Shown here in pieces: positions 46,399-59,213 of a DNA stretch of 64,000 nt. How positions within the stretch are numbered: the stretch's first letter is position 1; each line of letters opens with the position of its first letter. The stretch is from assembly GCA_036250195.1 (NCBI GenBank), contig JAVHZZ010000002.1, forward strand, positions 277,904,960-277,968,959, given 5' to 3'. This DNA is from Mixophyes australis. Lineage: Eukaryota > Chordata > Amphibia > Anura > Limnodynastidae. The notes beneath the pieces were generated by a model, which was given only the letters and a program-made list of their open reading frames with translations, had not been told where the DNA came from and searched no databases. The translations under genes and the position numbers were made by a program.

Positions 46399-47020
46399 AT
46401 GATCCCTGCATGTGATGTGAGGGAATATAAAATACAGAACTACTTTTCTGAAAAAAAAATCAAAATGTAGGTATACTATATAAAAAAATCAAATAAAAAT
46501 AAATGGGTCAGGAAATGTTAATCCAATCCATGCATATTTGGACCTTATGTGCTCTCACTGTGGTGTCAAATCTGCCAGTCTACACTAATAGATCCAAGCA
46601 AACTGATCTAAAAGTAGCTAGCTTGCCAGTTAAAATTTGATCATGTTTATTATTGATCTATAAGTTATGGCAGTAAGGCAGGACTGCTTTAAGCTCTTGT
46701 AACTAAACAAAGTCTAAACATAAAGTTATCCTGCCGCCCCCGCCTTACTTTGACTTTTTGTAAGGGTATATGGAACATAAAACCTTACGAAATGAAAAAA
46801 GGGATAAGGCCGGGAACTCATAGCTGTTGCTAATACTGTAAAGGCAATCAACCCTCCTGTGCTCACTGTAACAGGGACTTGTTAACAGTTCCCAATTTCA
46901 AAGAGTTCATATGAATTTGGTTTTGTTCCTAAGAAACACGTGCACTAGAGACTTACTCTATTTCAAAATGTTCTCTCCACGCAAACATACAACATTTTTA
47001 TAATTCTTAGTTTAGATAAC
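46399..47020. other. No feature
   Basis: AT-rich non-coding DNA. Nothing recognised. Confidence 0.5.
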
Positions 47021-48241
47021 ACACAGTGGCCTAGTGGTTAGCACTTCTGCCTCACAGCACTGGGGTCATGAGTTCAATTCCCGACCATGGCCTTATCTGT
47101 GTTGTCGAAGTCAGCAAATTGGATAAAGTCATTTCAATTGATATTGAGCAACCTTGATCGTCTTTGTCTGAAATTATGCGTAGAGCACGCTACGGCGTGT
47201 AAGGGCGTATCCAGCCGCAACACGTGGCAATAACAGTTTTTACACTTTAGTATACATTCGCACCAACACACACATTTGTAAATAGTATACATTAATCGTA
47301 GTTGCAACACATAGTTATTTATGTCGAAATATAGTAGTGTTTATGTGTAATATTATATGTTATATGCATATTAGTGATACATATGGTTCAGGTTAAAAGA
47401 AATGTGTCATGTCTAATATCATATTAATCCCCTTTACATCAGCAGCTGTTCGGTGCATTCGGCGAAGAGATCGCACATTGCATACTCTAGTTATTGATGT
47501 TAGGGAATAAACCTTTAATATGATATTAACTGTCAAATGCTAATGGACTGATTGTAATTGGAGTGTGGCGGGAAGAACAGAGCAGTTTGGCGGGAAGAAC
47601 AGAGCTCATCCCCTGGAGAGACCCCCACCTTTGGATTGCTTAGATTGAATCAGCCTATGATGTGTAACCCCCTGGACCCTCCTGATGCCTGGACCAATAT
47701 AAGCAAGCTATACCACCTGCATTGTTTCACTGTATCTCTGTTTGCATATAAGCAGTAGCTCTCATGTAGTGTTCAGTCACCTTGACCACAGACTTCAGGA
47801 CTGAATGACTGTTCACTGGATCCAGAGCGCCTGCGATAAGTAACGGCTGTACTTATTATTATTTCACTTGAATATATTCTGCTACTTTTTGAGAATAAAT
47901 CTTTGTGCGTTGGAAACACAAATCGAGATTCGACAATTGTTATTGGATAGCGACAAAATGCTCATAACAGTGTGGAGTTTGTATGTTCTCCCGTGTTTGC
48001 GTGGGTTTCCTCCGGGTGCTCCGGTTTCCTCCCACACTCCAAAAACATACTGGTAGGTTAATTGACTGCTATCAAAATTGACCCTAGTCTCTGTCTCCCT
48101 GTCTGTGTGTGAGTGTGTATCTATATTAGGGAATTTAGACTGTAAGCTCCAATGGGGCAGAGACTGATTTGAATGAGTTCTCTGTACAGCGCTGCGGAAT
48201 TAGTGGCGCTATAAAAATAAATGATGATGATGATGATGATG
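47021..48241 (+). repeat. V-SINE, split by a solo LTR
   Basis: tRNA-derived head at 47021-47102 (GTGGCCTAGTGGTTAGCAC A-box region, GAGTTCAATTCCC B-box region). The body resumes at 47974 (GAGTTTGTATGTTCTCCC, TTTCCTCCGGGTGCTCCGG, AAACATACTGGTAGG, CAGCGCTGCGGAATTAG) and ends in a (ATG)n tail. The two parts join cleanly once 47103-47969 and one GTGT copy are removed. Matches the V-SINE superfamily known from fishes and other vertebrates. Confidence 0.9.
47103..47969 (+). mobile_element. Solo LTR with 4-bp TSD inside the V-SINE
   Basis: TGTCGAAGTC...CTCATAACA, 867 bp, flanked by GTGT (47099-47102, 47970-47973). Contains a TATA-like AATATAAGC near 47696 and AATAAATC near 47893. Its diverged relative is at 61090-61840. 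Confidence 0.88.
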
Positions 48242-48552
48242 TTAATAGTTTTTGTTATTTCCTCTAGGGATACCTGGAATCTAGTCCAGGTCCCTCCATC
48301 GTCGAAATTTAGTTTTGGAAAAGTTTGAACATGTTGTTAAGCTTGTTTATTCATTTTTGTACATTTTTCTTTTACATCTATACTGTTTTACAGATACAGC
48401 GATATACAATATATCATCCTGGGAAGCATCCCAAGTTGCCTACACGAAGTTCCCGACTCGATAACTGGGACACATGGCATTTCGTGATTCTGGAACATTA
48501 CTGTGCGATTGATTTTCTGCTGACTGGGATAGGTTAGCCATGCCGTCTTCTA
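48242..48552. other. No feature
   Basis: AT-rich spacer between the SINE and the L1 relic. Nothing recognised beyond what may be the L1 5' flank. Confidence 0.45.
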
Positions 48553-51500
48553 ATGCCCCCCCCCCCATTTCCATCCACATCCCCACCTAAACTTAAGATA
48601 GTTTCGTGGTATGTGGGTGGTTTAAACACTCCAGTTAAAATAAACCAGATAATCTCACATCTTAAATATTCTGAATGCGATATCGCACTATTACAACAAA
48701 CACATTGGAGAAATGGGGATGACTCTACTCTTAGAGCGCACTGGATAGGAGACTGTATAGCGGCCCCTTACCACAAACAAATCTCGGGGAGTAGCAATAG
48801 TTATATCCCGACATTTGTAATACACAATTCAAAATGTATTAATAGATCCGGAAGCATGATATACAGTATTGGACTTGTGTCACACACTGCTCTCCACGCT
48901 CTGGGTATCTCCACCCGATCCTCAGTACGCTTACCCTCACATTAATTCTCCTCATTGTGCAGGCTGTCAGCAGCAGTTTGCACCTGTGCTTGCTTCACCT
49001 GTGTTTGGCCTGTCTAGCCATTGGTCAGTTCTCCTTTATAAGGCTCCTCCTTTCACCTTTTCACTGCTGGTTCTTCGAGTCTACACCTGGCTTGTATCAG
49101 CTTCCCACTCTCTGTTGGATCTACCACTGCTACCTACTCTGCATGCACCACTGCCCCCCGCTGATTTGTTCCACATCCCTGTGGTAATAGCTGTTGCTCA
49201 CCGTCTACTGCATACCTGGATACTGCTGATCTTTGCTCACTTTGTCCACTCGTTAGTGGTAATCACTGTGATCATCTCCTACTATTTACTCTGCCTGCAT
49301 CGCTGACCTCTAATCCGTTCCACATCCATGTGGTAATAGCTGTGGCTCATCTTCTGCTGTATACCCTGTACTCCATTGAACGCTGAATAGATATTCCACT
49401 CCTTAGTGGTATCTGCTGTGATTAACACCCGCTGCCTATTCTGCATGCACCGCTGACCTCCGCTGATCGCTTCAACTCCCCAGTGATAACAGCCGTGGTT
49501 AATTGTCTGCTGCCTACTCTGCACTCCTTTGAACTTGGCATACTTCTTCCACTCTTTAATGGCATTTGCTGTGATCAACACCCGCTATCTATTCGGCATG
49601 TATCGTTGACCTCTGCTGATCTATTCCACTTCCCAGTGGCATAGCCGTAGTTCATCCTATGCTGCATACTCTCAACTCCATTGAACTCTGCATACATGTT
49701 CCACTCCTTAGTGGTAATTACTATGATCATCATCTGCTATGAGAACTGTATTTCTCTGAATGCTGCCAAACCACTTCTCGAATCTGTCTCACTGGGAACT
49801 TCCCTAGAGGGCCGCGACCTGCAGGGTGGAAACCGCTGAAGCCCAAATCTCCTTGCGGGGATCCCTGGTGAATACCTTCCACTCTGTTAGACTTCGCATC
49901 TCTGGGGAAGTCTAGCCAATACCAGCTGAAACAGCAGGATCTCACTCATCCTTCATGTACAAACCTGACAGCATCTCTCCAAACTCCAGACTGAACATGC
50001 TCTCATTGATTCCTGGAGACTATTTAATTCATCAAGTCGCTCCTACACATTTCACTCAGGAGTCTATAGGTCTTTCTCTCACACTGATTACTGTTTACTC
50101 TCCCATGCATTGGTCTCATCGATCTCTGACTCTGAGATTGAATCAATAGTAATATCTAATCATACATTGATATTTATCACAGTAAAACTGCCCATATCCC
50201 AACCACACACTAGTACCTGGCGCTTCCCCTCACCTCAATCATTCTGAAAAGTTCTGCCAACTCATTAAACATACATGCAGTGAATATATGGATGACAATA
50301 TAAGAGACTGAGATGATCCCATATTGTTTGGGAGACATCTAAAGCTGCCCTTCATAGTTGCATCATTGATTCTCAGTAAATTTTGACTAATCACTAACTC
50401 TTTATCTCAGACCAGGATATCTTCACCAATATTGGGCAAAAGAGATACCACTGAACTGCATCTCTAAGGCTATACGTTACTTAGGGTTCTGGCTCCCAAA
50501 AGTCTGAACCTATATAGTCTCAATATTTCTAAAGCAATCAAAGAATTATCATGTGAGATTGCAAGATGGCAGTCTATTAACCTCTCCTATATAGGTTGGG
50601 CAAGTTTATTGAAAATTATATAATTTCCCTGACTATGCTTTGCAATCCATCCCAGTACTGTTGACATGAAATGATGTATCAATTATAAACAAACATTTCT
50701 GCACTTTTATTTGGAATAAAAGAAATTCCAAATTGGCTTATTTCGGCTCCAACAGCCCAGAAACAATGAGGGCATTAACTTTCCTAACATTGATCTTTAT
50801 AACCAAGCCGCCCAACTTAAATACTTAAGAGATTGGCTGAAGGGAACTGAAACATAGACCAACACTCCTTTGGAACAACAATTCATTCCCAACATCAGTC
50901 TCTATTCTTTGATACATATGCATGATCAGGAAATACCTGCTGAAACGTTAGACAATCTTCTCCTACTTATCACTAGAAAATGATGGCTCATTCTTCATCA
51001 CAAGTGTAGGTTAAACCAATATTCATCAGTTCATCTTCCCCTATTTGGAAATTCAAATTTTCAACATGGCATGGCTGCCTACCCCTTTACATACTGGGAT
51101 CACAAGGGTTTGGGGGCGGTGGGACATTTTTTGAATGTTAATACTAGAAAACCTAAAACCTTTGCCCAGGCGGCAAAAGCACATGGTGAATTCAGGCTCT
51201 TTATCCTAGTTTTTAAGCAGACACAACATTATGCAAGTATAGTAATTAGATTCTCTCAATCTGATTGGTCTAACCCCTTAGACAGGTTACTTTCTCAAAC
51301 AACTCCTTCCAGGAGAGCTATCTCGGTGCACTATAAATTCCTTCAATACACAATAGATTACGACACTGTAGATACGGGGTTGGGACAATGGAGGGAACTT
51401 TTCCCTAACTTAACCACTACAATAAATTCAACTTAATTCTTTTGTATCAGCAACTAGACTATTACCGGCTACCACTTATGTGGAAATGGTTTTAATAATT

Positions 51501-51725
51501 TACCATAGAGCGTATTTGTCCCCATCCTGTCGTATCAAAATAGGTCTCACCTCGGACCACAACTGTCCTAAAAGTGGCTCTCCAATGGCGAACATTGATC
51601 ACTGTTTATGGGACTGCCCAATGATTAAACATTTTTGGGTAAACACCATATTTATAATTGCTTTAAAGATACAGTGTGGTTTCAAACTAGAATGGGTACT
51701 AATGACCCACTGATAACTTTTTAAT
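48553..51725 (+). pseudogene. L1-type LINE relic (endonuclease and C-terminus), split by a solo LTR
   Basis: Starts with an apurinic-endonuclease-like N-terminus (IVSWYVGGLNTPVK, ISHLKYSECDIALLQQTHW). After the LTR (48956-49944) it continues with a broken EN/RT linker (THFTQESIGLSLTLITVYSP), a later segment (RYLGFWLP, ~50480) and the L1 C-terminal Cys/His part (DHNCPKSGSPMANIDHCLWD at ~51560). The RT palm is missing and stops are frequent. Confidence 0.8.
48956..49944 (+). mobile_element. Chromovirus-like solo LTR inside the L1 relic
   Basis: TGTGCAGGCTG...GGATCTCA, 989 bp, flanked by CTCAT (48951-48955, 49945-49949). Internal diverged tandem repeats (~49190-49740, landmark 'cactccttagtggta'). 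The 3' part 'gagggccgcgacctgc' resembles the element B LTR. Confidence 0.82.
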
Positions 51726-51982
51726 AATCTCAAATTGTTTATCTGTCCTCTGGGGTGGCCCCCAGTAACATTTTTGCTAGAACTGACATACTGTTGTCTA
51801 TTGTAATCTCAAAGTCATTGTATAACCATTGTATTGCTCTCATTGTTAAACTGTAAAACTGTATGTTATTATCACATTGCTGTTTTGGATGTTTTATATT
51901 TGTAAACATGCTTATATAAAAAGTTGTTTAAAAACAAAACAAAACATAAAGCTAAAAAAAATCCCATAAATTTCACCTATAA
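51726..51982. other. No feature
   Basis: AT-rich DNA following the L1 C-terminus, probably its 3' tail (A-rich near 51930). Confidence 0.45.
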
Positions 51983-51987
51983 CCATG

Positions 51988-52613
51988 TGTCACTCACCAG
52001 GCTCTCAGGTCCTGTCACTTATCACTCCTCAGGCTCTTCTGGTTTTAGATCTCTCTGCCCAGATGCTGCCCAGTCTGTCTCCACTCCAGAGATCCCTCTA
52101 GAATCAGGGTATGGGCGCTGCCATCTTGTATTTGGTCATATGATTCCTCCTAGCCAATCAGGGGATAGCAGCCTTCACTCCAGGTTTCCCTCCAAAACCA
52201 GTTCCTGGAAGCTGCTATCTTGGATATGGTCACTTGATCCATCTCAGAAACTCAGAGTGCTGCTTCTGCCCAGCTGACCACAGTCTCTAATAAGGAATCA
52301 ACAACTACTATAAAATGACTTCCTGAAGCCCTTACCTGTTGCCAGTGCAACGCTGTAATTTCCAACCTGGTTGCCAGCCGTATGCAATCCTTTCTATTGT
52401 TCCAGCTTGGACAGTGTAGTCTGCATTCCGGCTACAGCATTCCGTTTCCAGTTCCTTCCTGGTCTCCTCTGCTAGTCTATCAACACCTGTGCCAGTCCTT
52501 CCATTTACATGCAAAGGAACATAATCAGGCCACCCAGCTTTGTGTACGTAGTCACCATCCTAACTCCAGAGACACAACCCAGTGTGGGTACAGACAGATC
52601 CTTAGACGTGACA
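51988..52613 (+). mobile_element. Solo LTR related to element C
   Basis: TGTCACTCACCAGG...GACGTGACA, 626 bp, flanked by CCATG (51983-51987, 52614-52618). The first 13 bases are identical to the start of element C's LTR. Confidence 0.88.
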
Positions 52614-52618
52614 CCATG

Positions 52619-54863
52619 CCACTGATAACAGATGAACCTAGGCCATTGCTTATGTCGCCAGGGTGTAGGGGGCACCTAAAGCACTGATATAATGTCACTT
52701 ATTCTTGATTGTCACTTAGGCGCCCCCACACTGAGTGCCGGCCGCTGACATGGAGAGGAAACAGTGGGTAGCTTCCTACCTCCGTGATTGTAATGGGCTG
52801 GGTTGTAGCGCTGGGTTATGATGTCACAGGGAGTGCTACATGACAAAGAGTAGAAGTTGCCACAGCTGCTCCCCACTGTGTTTGTGGTGGTATCTGTGTG
52901 TGAAGGGGCAGTTGGGGTGACACCAGAAGGGGGGCCTCGGATGGCTAGAACCCATCTTGACAATAACTTCATTAAATCTTATATGTCAATAAATGAATTC
53001 AGTATCCCTATTTTCCAATGATCTAATATTTCCATCACCATATGGAATTAAATCATGCCTTACAATATTTAGATAACACATGTCATTCACACATGAGAGT
53101 TGAGCAATAAATATCCCCACCACGGTCTGCTGATACATCTGTTAATACATTACTAATGTGTTGATACATTGCTAATTGGAAAACAAACAATTGGCACTTT
53201 TAAAGATAAATTTATATTTACTACCAGAACACAGTGAATGTTTAAAATATACCATTAGTCTGACTGGATAATGTGAATAATCTGTGTCAGAAAATTCCAT
53301 TATACACACTCAATATAAAAATATTTTGTTTTCTAGAGTTACTAAATATTTTGTTTCTCAGGATACTCACCTTATTGCCACTGCAATTTTTTATTTGGTA
53401 TTAAAACATTGTAAAATTATTGTATTTATGGACAAAAAAAGGATACATTTGATGGCTGGCCAGTAAAGGACCTTTGGCATACGGAATGCACTAACCCTTA
53501 TTTATGTATGTGCTCTAACATCACATAGTTTTGCTCTGCCAAATTATAGGCAGAATCTAAACTATATAAGCACAACTACAAAAGTATGCTGGAACATGTC
53601 AATGAAACAGTTATCTGAATAGTTTGGAGAATATATGCATGCTTTATATAATAGGTTTAGGGAACACTATATCTTGTTTTTTAAGTACCAATTTCTTAGT
53701 AAGGGGTTTGTAAGAGAAACTAACCCCAATCAGTTCAAATAAATAGAACACAAGCGAAACGTTCTTAATATTCAACACAATTTTTAATTCTGACAATTCA
53801 GTGGAAATATCCAAAGCAAGTATTATGTTTTTTCTAAAGCCCCCACAACATAATAAAACAGGAAATAACCTATTATAATTAGATTACATAATAGATTACT
53901 AATAACAATTTTACAATAGGCTTGCTCTCAGGAACCCAGTATTCAAGACTGTAACCAAATGTACATGTTCGTTCCACTGGACTATTTTTAAACGTATGTG
54001 GGTTTGGAAATTTACGGAGGATTAATTTGGGGTCAAAAGTAATAGGAGTGTGGAGAGAGACACAGTATGAAGTACAGAATGGGAAGGGCAAACTTAAGGG
54101 GAGAGATCAATAAGGAGATAAGTTAATAACAGAATGAGAGACAAAAAGTTAGTAAAATCAAGAGAGAAGAGGGTGGCTAGTAACGTTTGCATGGACAGGC
54201 TCTTGCACCACTACCACATGACTGTGTTGTGCTGGTGAAAGTAGTAGGCTTTAGAAGGTTGCTAAGGGATTGAGGGAGGGCAGAATAGGAGCAAGAATTG
54301 TAAAGGAAAATGTGTCATATTTACTTAACATATGGTTTTCATGCAACTTTTAAATGCACTTTGGTATGTGTGATGTGTTTTTTCTTGCATGTATACATTT
54401 ATTTATAATCGAGCATATGAGATTTCTATATTTCTACGTCTTTCAGTAGTGCTGTGTAAAAGGCTAACCATTGTATAAAATTAATAAAATAGAAGCAGCA
54501 GGTGCCTTTTTAGTATTATATATTACTGGGTCTCCAAGTTATTCACTAAATAGACGACTTCTTGTGTATGCTGAAGTAAGGTAGTTGCTGAAAAAAAATC
54601 AATAAAATGCATAGTTTGATCTATTATTAAAAGAAACTGGAGGAGACCAATAACGACGACCTTAAATTCTGCACATTGTTTAAAAAATAAACCTGACTAT
54701 ATAGCAGTGATGGGCAACAGTCATCCCTCTAAGCCTTCATCTGTGACCCCCAACTCCTTACTACTGTATTATTTGTTATAGCTTATTTAAAATGTCTGCT
54801 GACATGTTATTACAAATAAGTGTCTCATTGATTAAATATATTGTTTTAATTTATTATTCAGAT
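52619..54863. other. No gene recognised
   Basis: 52619-52980 is GC-richer, with an inverted pair 'agggggcacctaaa' and 'cttaggcgccccc', so possibly a repeat. 52981-54863 is AT-rich non-coding DNA without recognised features. Confidence 0.45.
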
Positions 54864-55126
54864 CAGTGGCGGATCCAGGGGGGGTGATCGGGTCGATCGC
54901 CCCCTCCTAGCAGACACTTGCTGCCGACGGCTGCACAGTATGTGCAGGTCCGTCCAGCCGTGACAGACAGTGTCAGAGCAGCCGGGCAGCACACTGTCCC
55001 TGCCTGTCACGGCTGGACGGACCTGCAGCCGTCGGCAGCCTAAGATGTTAGGAAGGGGCGGGGCCTAAATCGCCCCCCCCCCCCCTAAATCGCCCCGGGT
55101 ACAGCATTTTTCTAGATCCGCCCCTG
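54864..55126. mobile_element. hAT-type palindromic MITE
   Basis: Ends CAGTGGCGGATCCAG and CTAGATCCGCCCCTG, flanked by a perfect ATTCAGAT duplication (54856-54863, 55127-55134). Arms GCCGACGGCTGC and GCAGCCGTCGGC, with GTCCGTCCAGCCGTGACAG and its inverse, form a long stem. Only 360 bp from the APOBEC2 stop codon. Confidence 0.92.
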
Positions 55127-55134
55127 ATTCAGAT

Positions 55135-55493
55135 TAAGGGTAATGTGCGGGCCTTTTGAAGGTTAGCGGGCCACCCATGTAGCCTATCGTGTTGCCTATC
55201 GCTATCGATACCTTTCTTCCAAGCACTTCCTGGCATTATTCTAGGCATAAATAATTTATAAATAACATCTTGCATCAATTCCTAATACATATTTGATGAA
55301 TATTGCAAGTAAAACATCTATTTTAATTTAGTTTTTTAAAAAAGGAAGTACTTAATTAATCTGTCCAATGATTAGACAGTGATTGAAGCAAGCTGAACAC
55401 ATTTGAGATCCTAGAATAACACTGTAGTTAAAAAAAATATGCTACCCCCATAATAACGGCTTCCAAGCCTTATGCTGGGGTCATAATATACAG
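55135..55493 (-). other. Probable APOBEC2 3' UTR
   Basis: Downstream of the APOBEC2 stop on the minus strand. An ATTAAA at 55327-55322 could be a polyadenylation signal. Otherwise no feature. Confidence 0.4.
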
Positions 55494-56058
55494 CTATCTC
55501 AAAATCTCTGCCAGTTTCTCCTCATAATATAGAGAGTTTTCCTCTAAATCCTCCCAGGGGATAAAGTCTCCCGCTTCACTATTTTGTTCAGCTTCTCCCT
55601 CTTCATTCAGCACTATGTCTGGCTCCACAAAGTTTTGCCATACATGTGAATAATCGGCACTCTTCATCATCTGCAGCTGGCACCCAGCAGAACTAATGCC
55701 ACGCAGGGCCCCACGAATCTCTGACTCTTCCCACTGGAAGAGCCGTGCTACCACCAAGCGAATTTTAACAGTCTTGTTCTTTCTCAGGCATCGAGCAATG
55801 CTGGCTGCACAAGTTATGCAGGGGCTAGATGACACATAACAGGTGACACGAACTGGACCAGATGTGAGAAACTGTGGCAGGACGTTGCTGAAGAAAGCCT
55901 CCTCTGCATGGGCAGAGACATGCTCATCTTCCAGGTACCCCCGAAACACTTGTCCTTCTCCTCGTTCTATAGTGTAACATAATAGAGTCTTATTTCGTCC
56001 AGAACTATACTCCACATTCTTGAACTGGAACTTAAAGGAAGAAGCGGGGATACGGCTC
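55494..56058 (-). CDS. APOBEC2: APOBEC2, coding exon 2 (deaminase domain)
   Basis: A 565-nt exon with acceptor ATCATTTCCAG|GAGCCG. It starts at the third base of Gly45 and ends with TAG at 55496-55494. Together with 59214-59347 it makes 232 residues, close to the ~224 of mammalian APOBEC2. The zinc-deaminase signature is complete: H95-x-E97 (AHAEEAFF), then SSSPCITC with C125 and C128. The conserved leader FKFQFKNVEYSSGRNKT and the ending YYEEKLAEILR are typical of APOBEC2. APOBEC2 is a muscle-enriched member of the AID/APOBEC family with no firmly shown cytidine deaminase activity. All catalytic residues are intact here. Confidence 0.97.
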
Positions 56059-57391
56059 CTGGAAATGATAAATAAAGCACTGTTATGACATGAACTTGGA
56101 CTGTGTGCTGTCATGCATCTAGACACCATAGTCATTGAGGTTACAATGATAATGGCACAGAAAGTAAAGCCTAGTATGCAAATAGAGGGATTTTATACAC
56201 CACAATCTAATCTGTCTATAACTGTCATTCTATACCAGGAAGGACAAATTCCATGCCCGGTGGCAATCTGTTTCTTAGTCATTGTCAAATAACTTTTTTA
56301 ATGTCTGTTATAGAATCACTCGCCATCAAGTCTTGCAATGTTATCTTATGAAGTTGTTTGTACATTGCTTAGCTCACATATCACCCAGAGAGATGAATGC
56401 ATTCCACGCTACTAAGATTCCCTCTGCATGTGTCACCATTTTGAAGATAACAGAATGCATTCCCCCTTCTTTCTGTGTGATTGTGCTCTGTGTCCTACAA
56501 GTAGCATCTGTCACTGTAACCTCTCTGTGTCACTGAAATTTGGAAGATATTTTTAGCTCTGCTGTAGGCTTCTCTTATCATCTGTCACTTTACTAATCCA
56601 GAATATCTTGCAGCCAAAATAATACCCGTCAATCATACTGCGGGAGACTTGAGCAAAGGCTATAAGTTAAATTAGGGGTAGCTTTTATGGTGGCATGTAG
56701 AAAGGGATGGAGGTTAAAGTATAGAAGGTTAGAAAAGACAATATTTAATTAACTTGTGCTTGAAATATATGTCTATTTGCACTCCAGTTTATAAAATGGT
56801 AACAACCTTTAGAAAATCAGGCATTCACATGTGCAAAACTATCCTCCCATAATACATATATATATAGGAAAAGTAATGTATGTAGTAAGTGTGACATGCA
56901 AATGATCCCTCCGTGTTTTTATGTCATTTGTGTGTTTTGCTGACTGTTTATATGGATAGAAACAGAGCAGTAACAGAGAATTACAGACCTATGTCACTAC
57001 AATTAAGACTGGCTTGTAGCTTGCTGAGAAACATGTGAATTTATTAAGCCATAAACTATGTGTAAACAGCATTTTCCCCTTGGTTTCTCCATTTCTAAGT
57101 TACAAAGCTATGTACTAAAAGCCTAATGCAGGAGATATTTTAGACATCTCCAGCATTAGGCAAAGTTTCGCATTAAACCACAGTCCTCATCATTTTCAAT
57201 GGGGACTGTGATCTGGGTATATTTAACCATCTCCAAAAAGCCTGGCTTTTTTGAGTTTGAGCCCATGGCTAACAGCATTTGAAGACCTACCCTAGTGCAT
57301 TGCGGTAGAGGGTTCTTCGGATCCCTCACTTGATCCTTCCTTGTCTCCCCTCTGGCTACTATCGCAAAGTGGCTTTGCATATGAGTGACCT
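56059..57391 (-). other. APOBEC2 intron, first part
   Basis: Intronic DNA with no exon recognised. 57124-57215 holds a small inverted repeat (GCATTAGGC arms) shared with 43756. Confidence 0.7.
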
Positions 57392-57740
57392 TCATCATCA
57401 TCATCATTTATTTATATAGCGCCACTAATTCCGCAGCGCTGTACAGAGAACTCATTCACATCAGTCCCTGCCCCATTGGAGATTACAGTCTAAATTCCCT
57501 AACATACACACAGACAGACAGACAGAGAGAGACTAGGGTCAATTTTTTTTTTTATAGCAGCCAATTAACCTACTAGCATGCTTTTGGAGTGTGGGAGGAA
57601 ACCGGAGCACTCGGAGGAAACCCACGCAAACACAGGGAGAGCATACAAACTCCACATAGATAAGGCCATGGTCGGGAATTGAACTCATGACCCCAGTGCT
57701 GTGAGGCAGAAGTGCTAACCACTAGGCCACTGTGCAGCCC
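57392..57740 (-). repeat. V-SINE, nearly full length, in the APOBEC2 intron
   Basis: On the minus strand: GGGCTGCACAGTGGCCTAGT head with A-box, B-box-like GAGTTCAATTCCC, body with TTTCCTCCGAGTGCTCCGG, AGCATGCTAGTAGG region, CAGCGCTGCGGAATTAG and a (ATG)n tail. Same strand as APOBEC2. Confidence 0.92.
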
Positions 57741-59213
57741 ATTACTTCAGATTATCGGATGCGCTGTTCCAGAATCAGTAAATGCATGCGAAAAGTAATC
57801 TGTCATCGTTGCGATGACAGATAATAGTTAAGGGAGCAAAATCCTGGTATTTAATAAAATAGACCCTCAAGAGTCTGTGCACTGTAAATACACAGTGCAA
57901 TCAGGGAAAAGCAAGTCATCACAAATTTTAGTTTGGATGAGAATGGGTTTACATGATGTTAATATAAAATAACTTTGGTATACCACAAAATTGTACTACA
58001 GTGGAAAATGGCTCTATGTTAGATTTATTTTTCGTCTCCATTGTGGTAAAACAATCCACAGTATGTATCAGGAGTATAAATGGACACATAACCTCAAAAG
58101 TATTTATCTATTGTTTGCTCACCAGCTGCTGGTGTAACTAGAGAGGGTCATTGCTGTCTCTGTTATGGGAACAGTAAAAACATTAGCGAGAAGACAACCA
58201 TGGAAAAATCACTAGCAACAGGTAAGTCAAACTTTCCATTGGCACAGTATCTATGATCTCTATAATCTCTGTGATAAAAAAAAATCTAAATTAGTGCAAT
58301 AGCCACAATTGGCAAACTGCAACTACATAAATGTTGCACAATGCACATTGATCAACGGTTGCTGCCATTTATAAACTAACTACAGTATGCCACCTCCAAA
58401 AGTAATATCTTGTGTACGGTCAAATGAAAGAAAAGAAGGAAATATATATTTTGTTCACTTGCTAAATAATTTTCTATGGGCAATGTTACATGTTATATTA
58501 GTAGAGCAAGCACTATTTCAATTCCTGCTCACATCATTATTATGAATATGCTTATGTTATATATAACATTTAAATACAACTTATACTATAACAATACAAT
58601 ATAAAAATATAAAAACTACTTTTTGTCATTTTATGGCAAGCAGATTACCTTGTAGCATGTCATATGCCTTATATGCCTTATATTTTACATATTGTTTCCC
58701 CACAAGCACATTTAGTTTGCATCCTCCACCACTAAGAAAAATATGATTTCATTGCCACCTTATTTTGCTATAAATTCACAGTAATACATAAGCCACTTTC
58801 TTTGAGTATTTGCATTTGGAACAGAAGTAGGCACTGCCATACTGCTTGGTGAAATAAATGTCTCCCCTAATGGGAAAGAAACATCATGAACATGGTAGGA
58901 TACTAACAAAGCATTTCTCACATAGGAATGCCATTGTTTAATCAGCATTAATCAAATGTAAAATGCATCTTTTTAGAATAACTAATGTTTCTGTATAATG
59001 TCTTCAGTTGGTCAAAGAAGAATGCAAATCAATATTTCTATCCAAAGAAATTCTGCCATAATATAGTATGTCATGATGAATGTCACTACATAATAAATGC
59101 AGGGATATTTTATTTAACCATAATAGTGCAGACTTGCCTATCTTTAGTTTGCTTTACAAATATAAATTGTTATAAAGTAGTATAACTTTCAAACCAAGAC
59201 ATTTCCCACTTAC
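57741..59213 (-). other. APOBEC2 intron, second part
   Basis: AT-rich intronic DNA. No exon or repeat recognised. Confidence 0.65.

Noticed and set aside
47021..47102. Functional tRNA gene
   Set aside because: A- and B-box-like motifs belong to the V-SINE head; no cloverleaf pairing of a true tRNA, and the same body follows as in other SINE copies.
55494..56135. Reading APOBEC2 as a single 213-residue protein starting at the upstream Met (56135)
   Set aside because: The first ~26 codons lie upstream of a good splice acceptor at 56059 and do not resemble APOBEC2. The real N-terminus is in the exon at 59214-59347.
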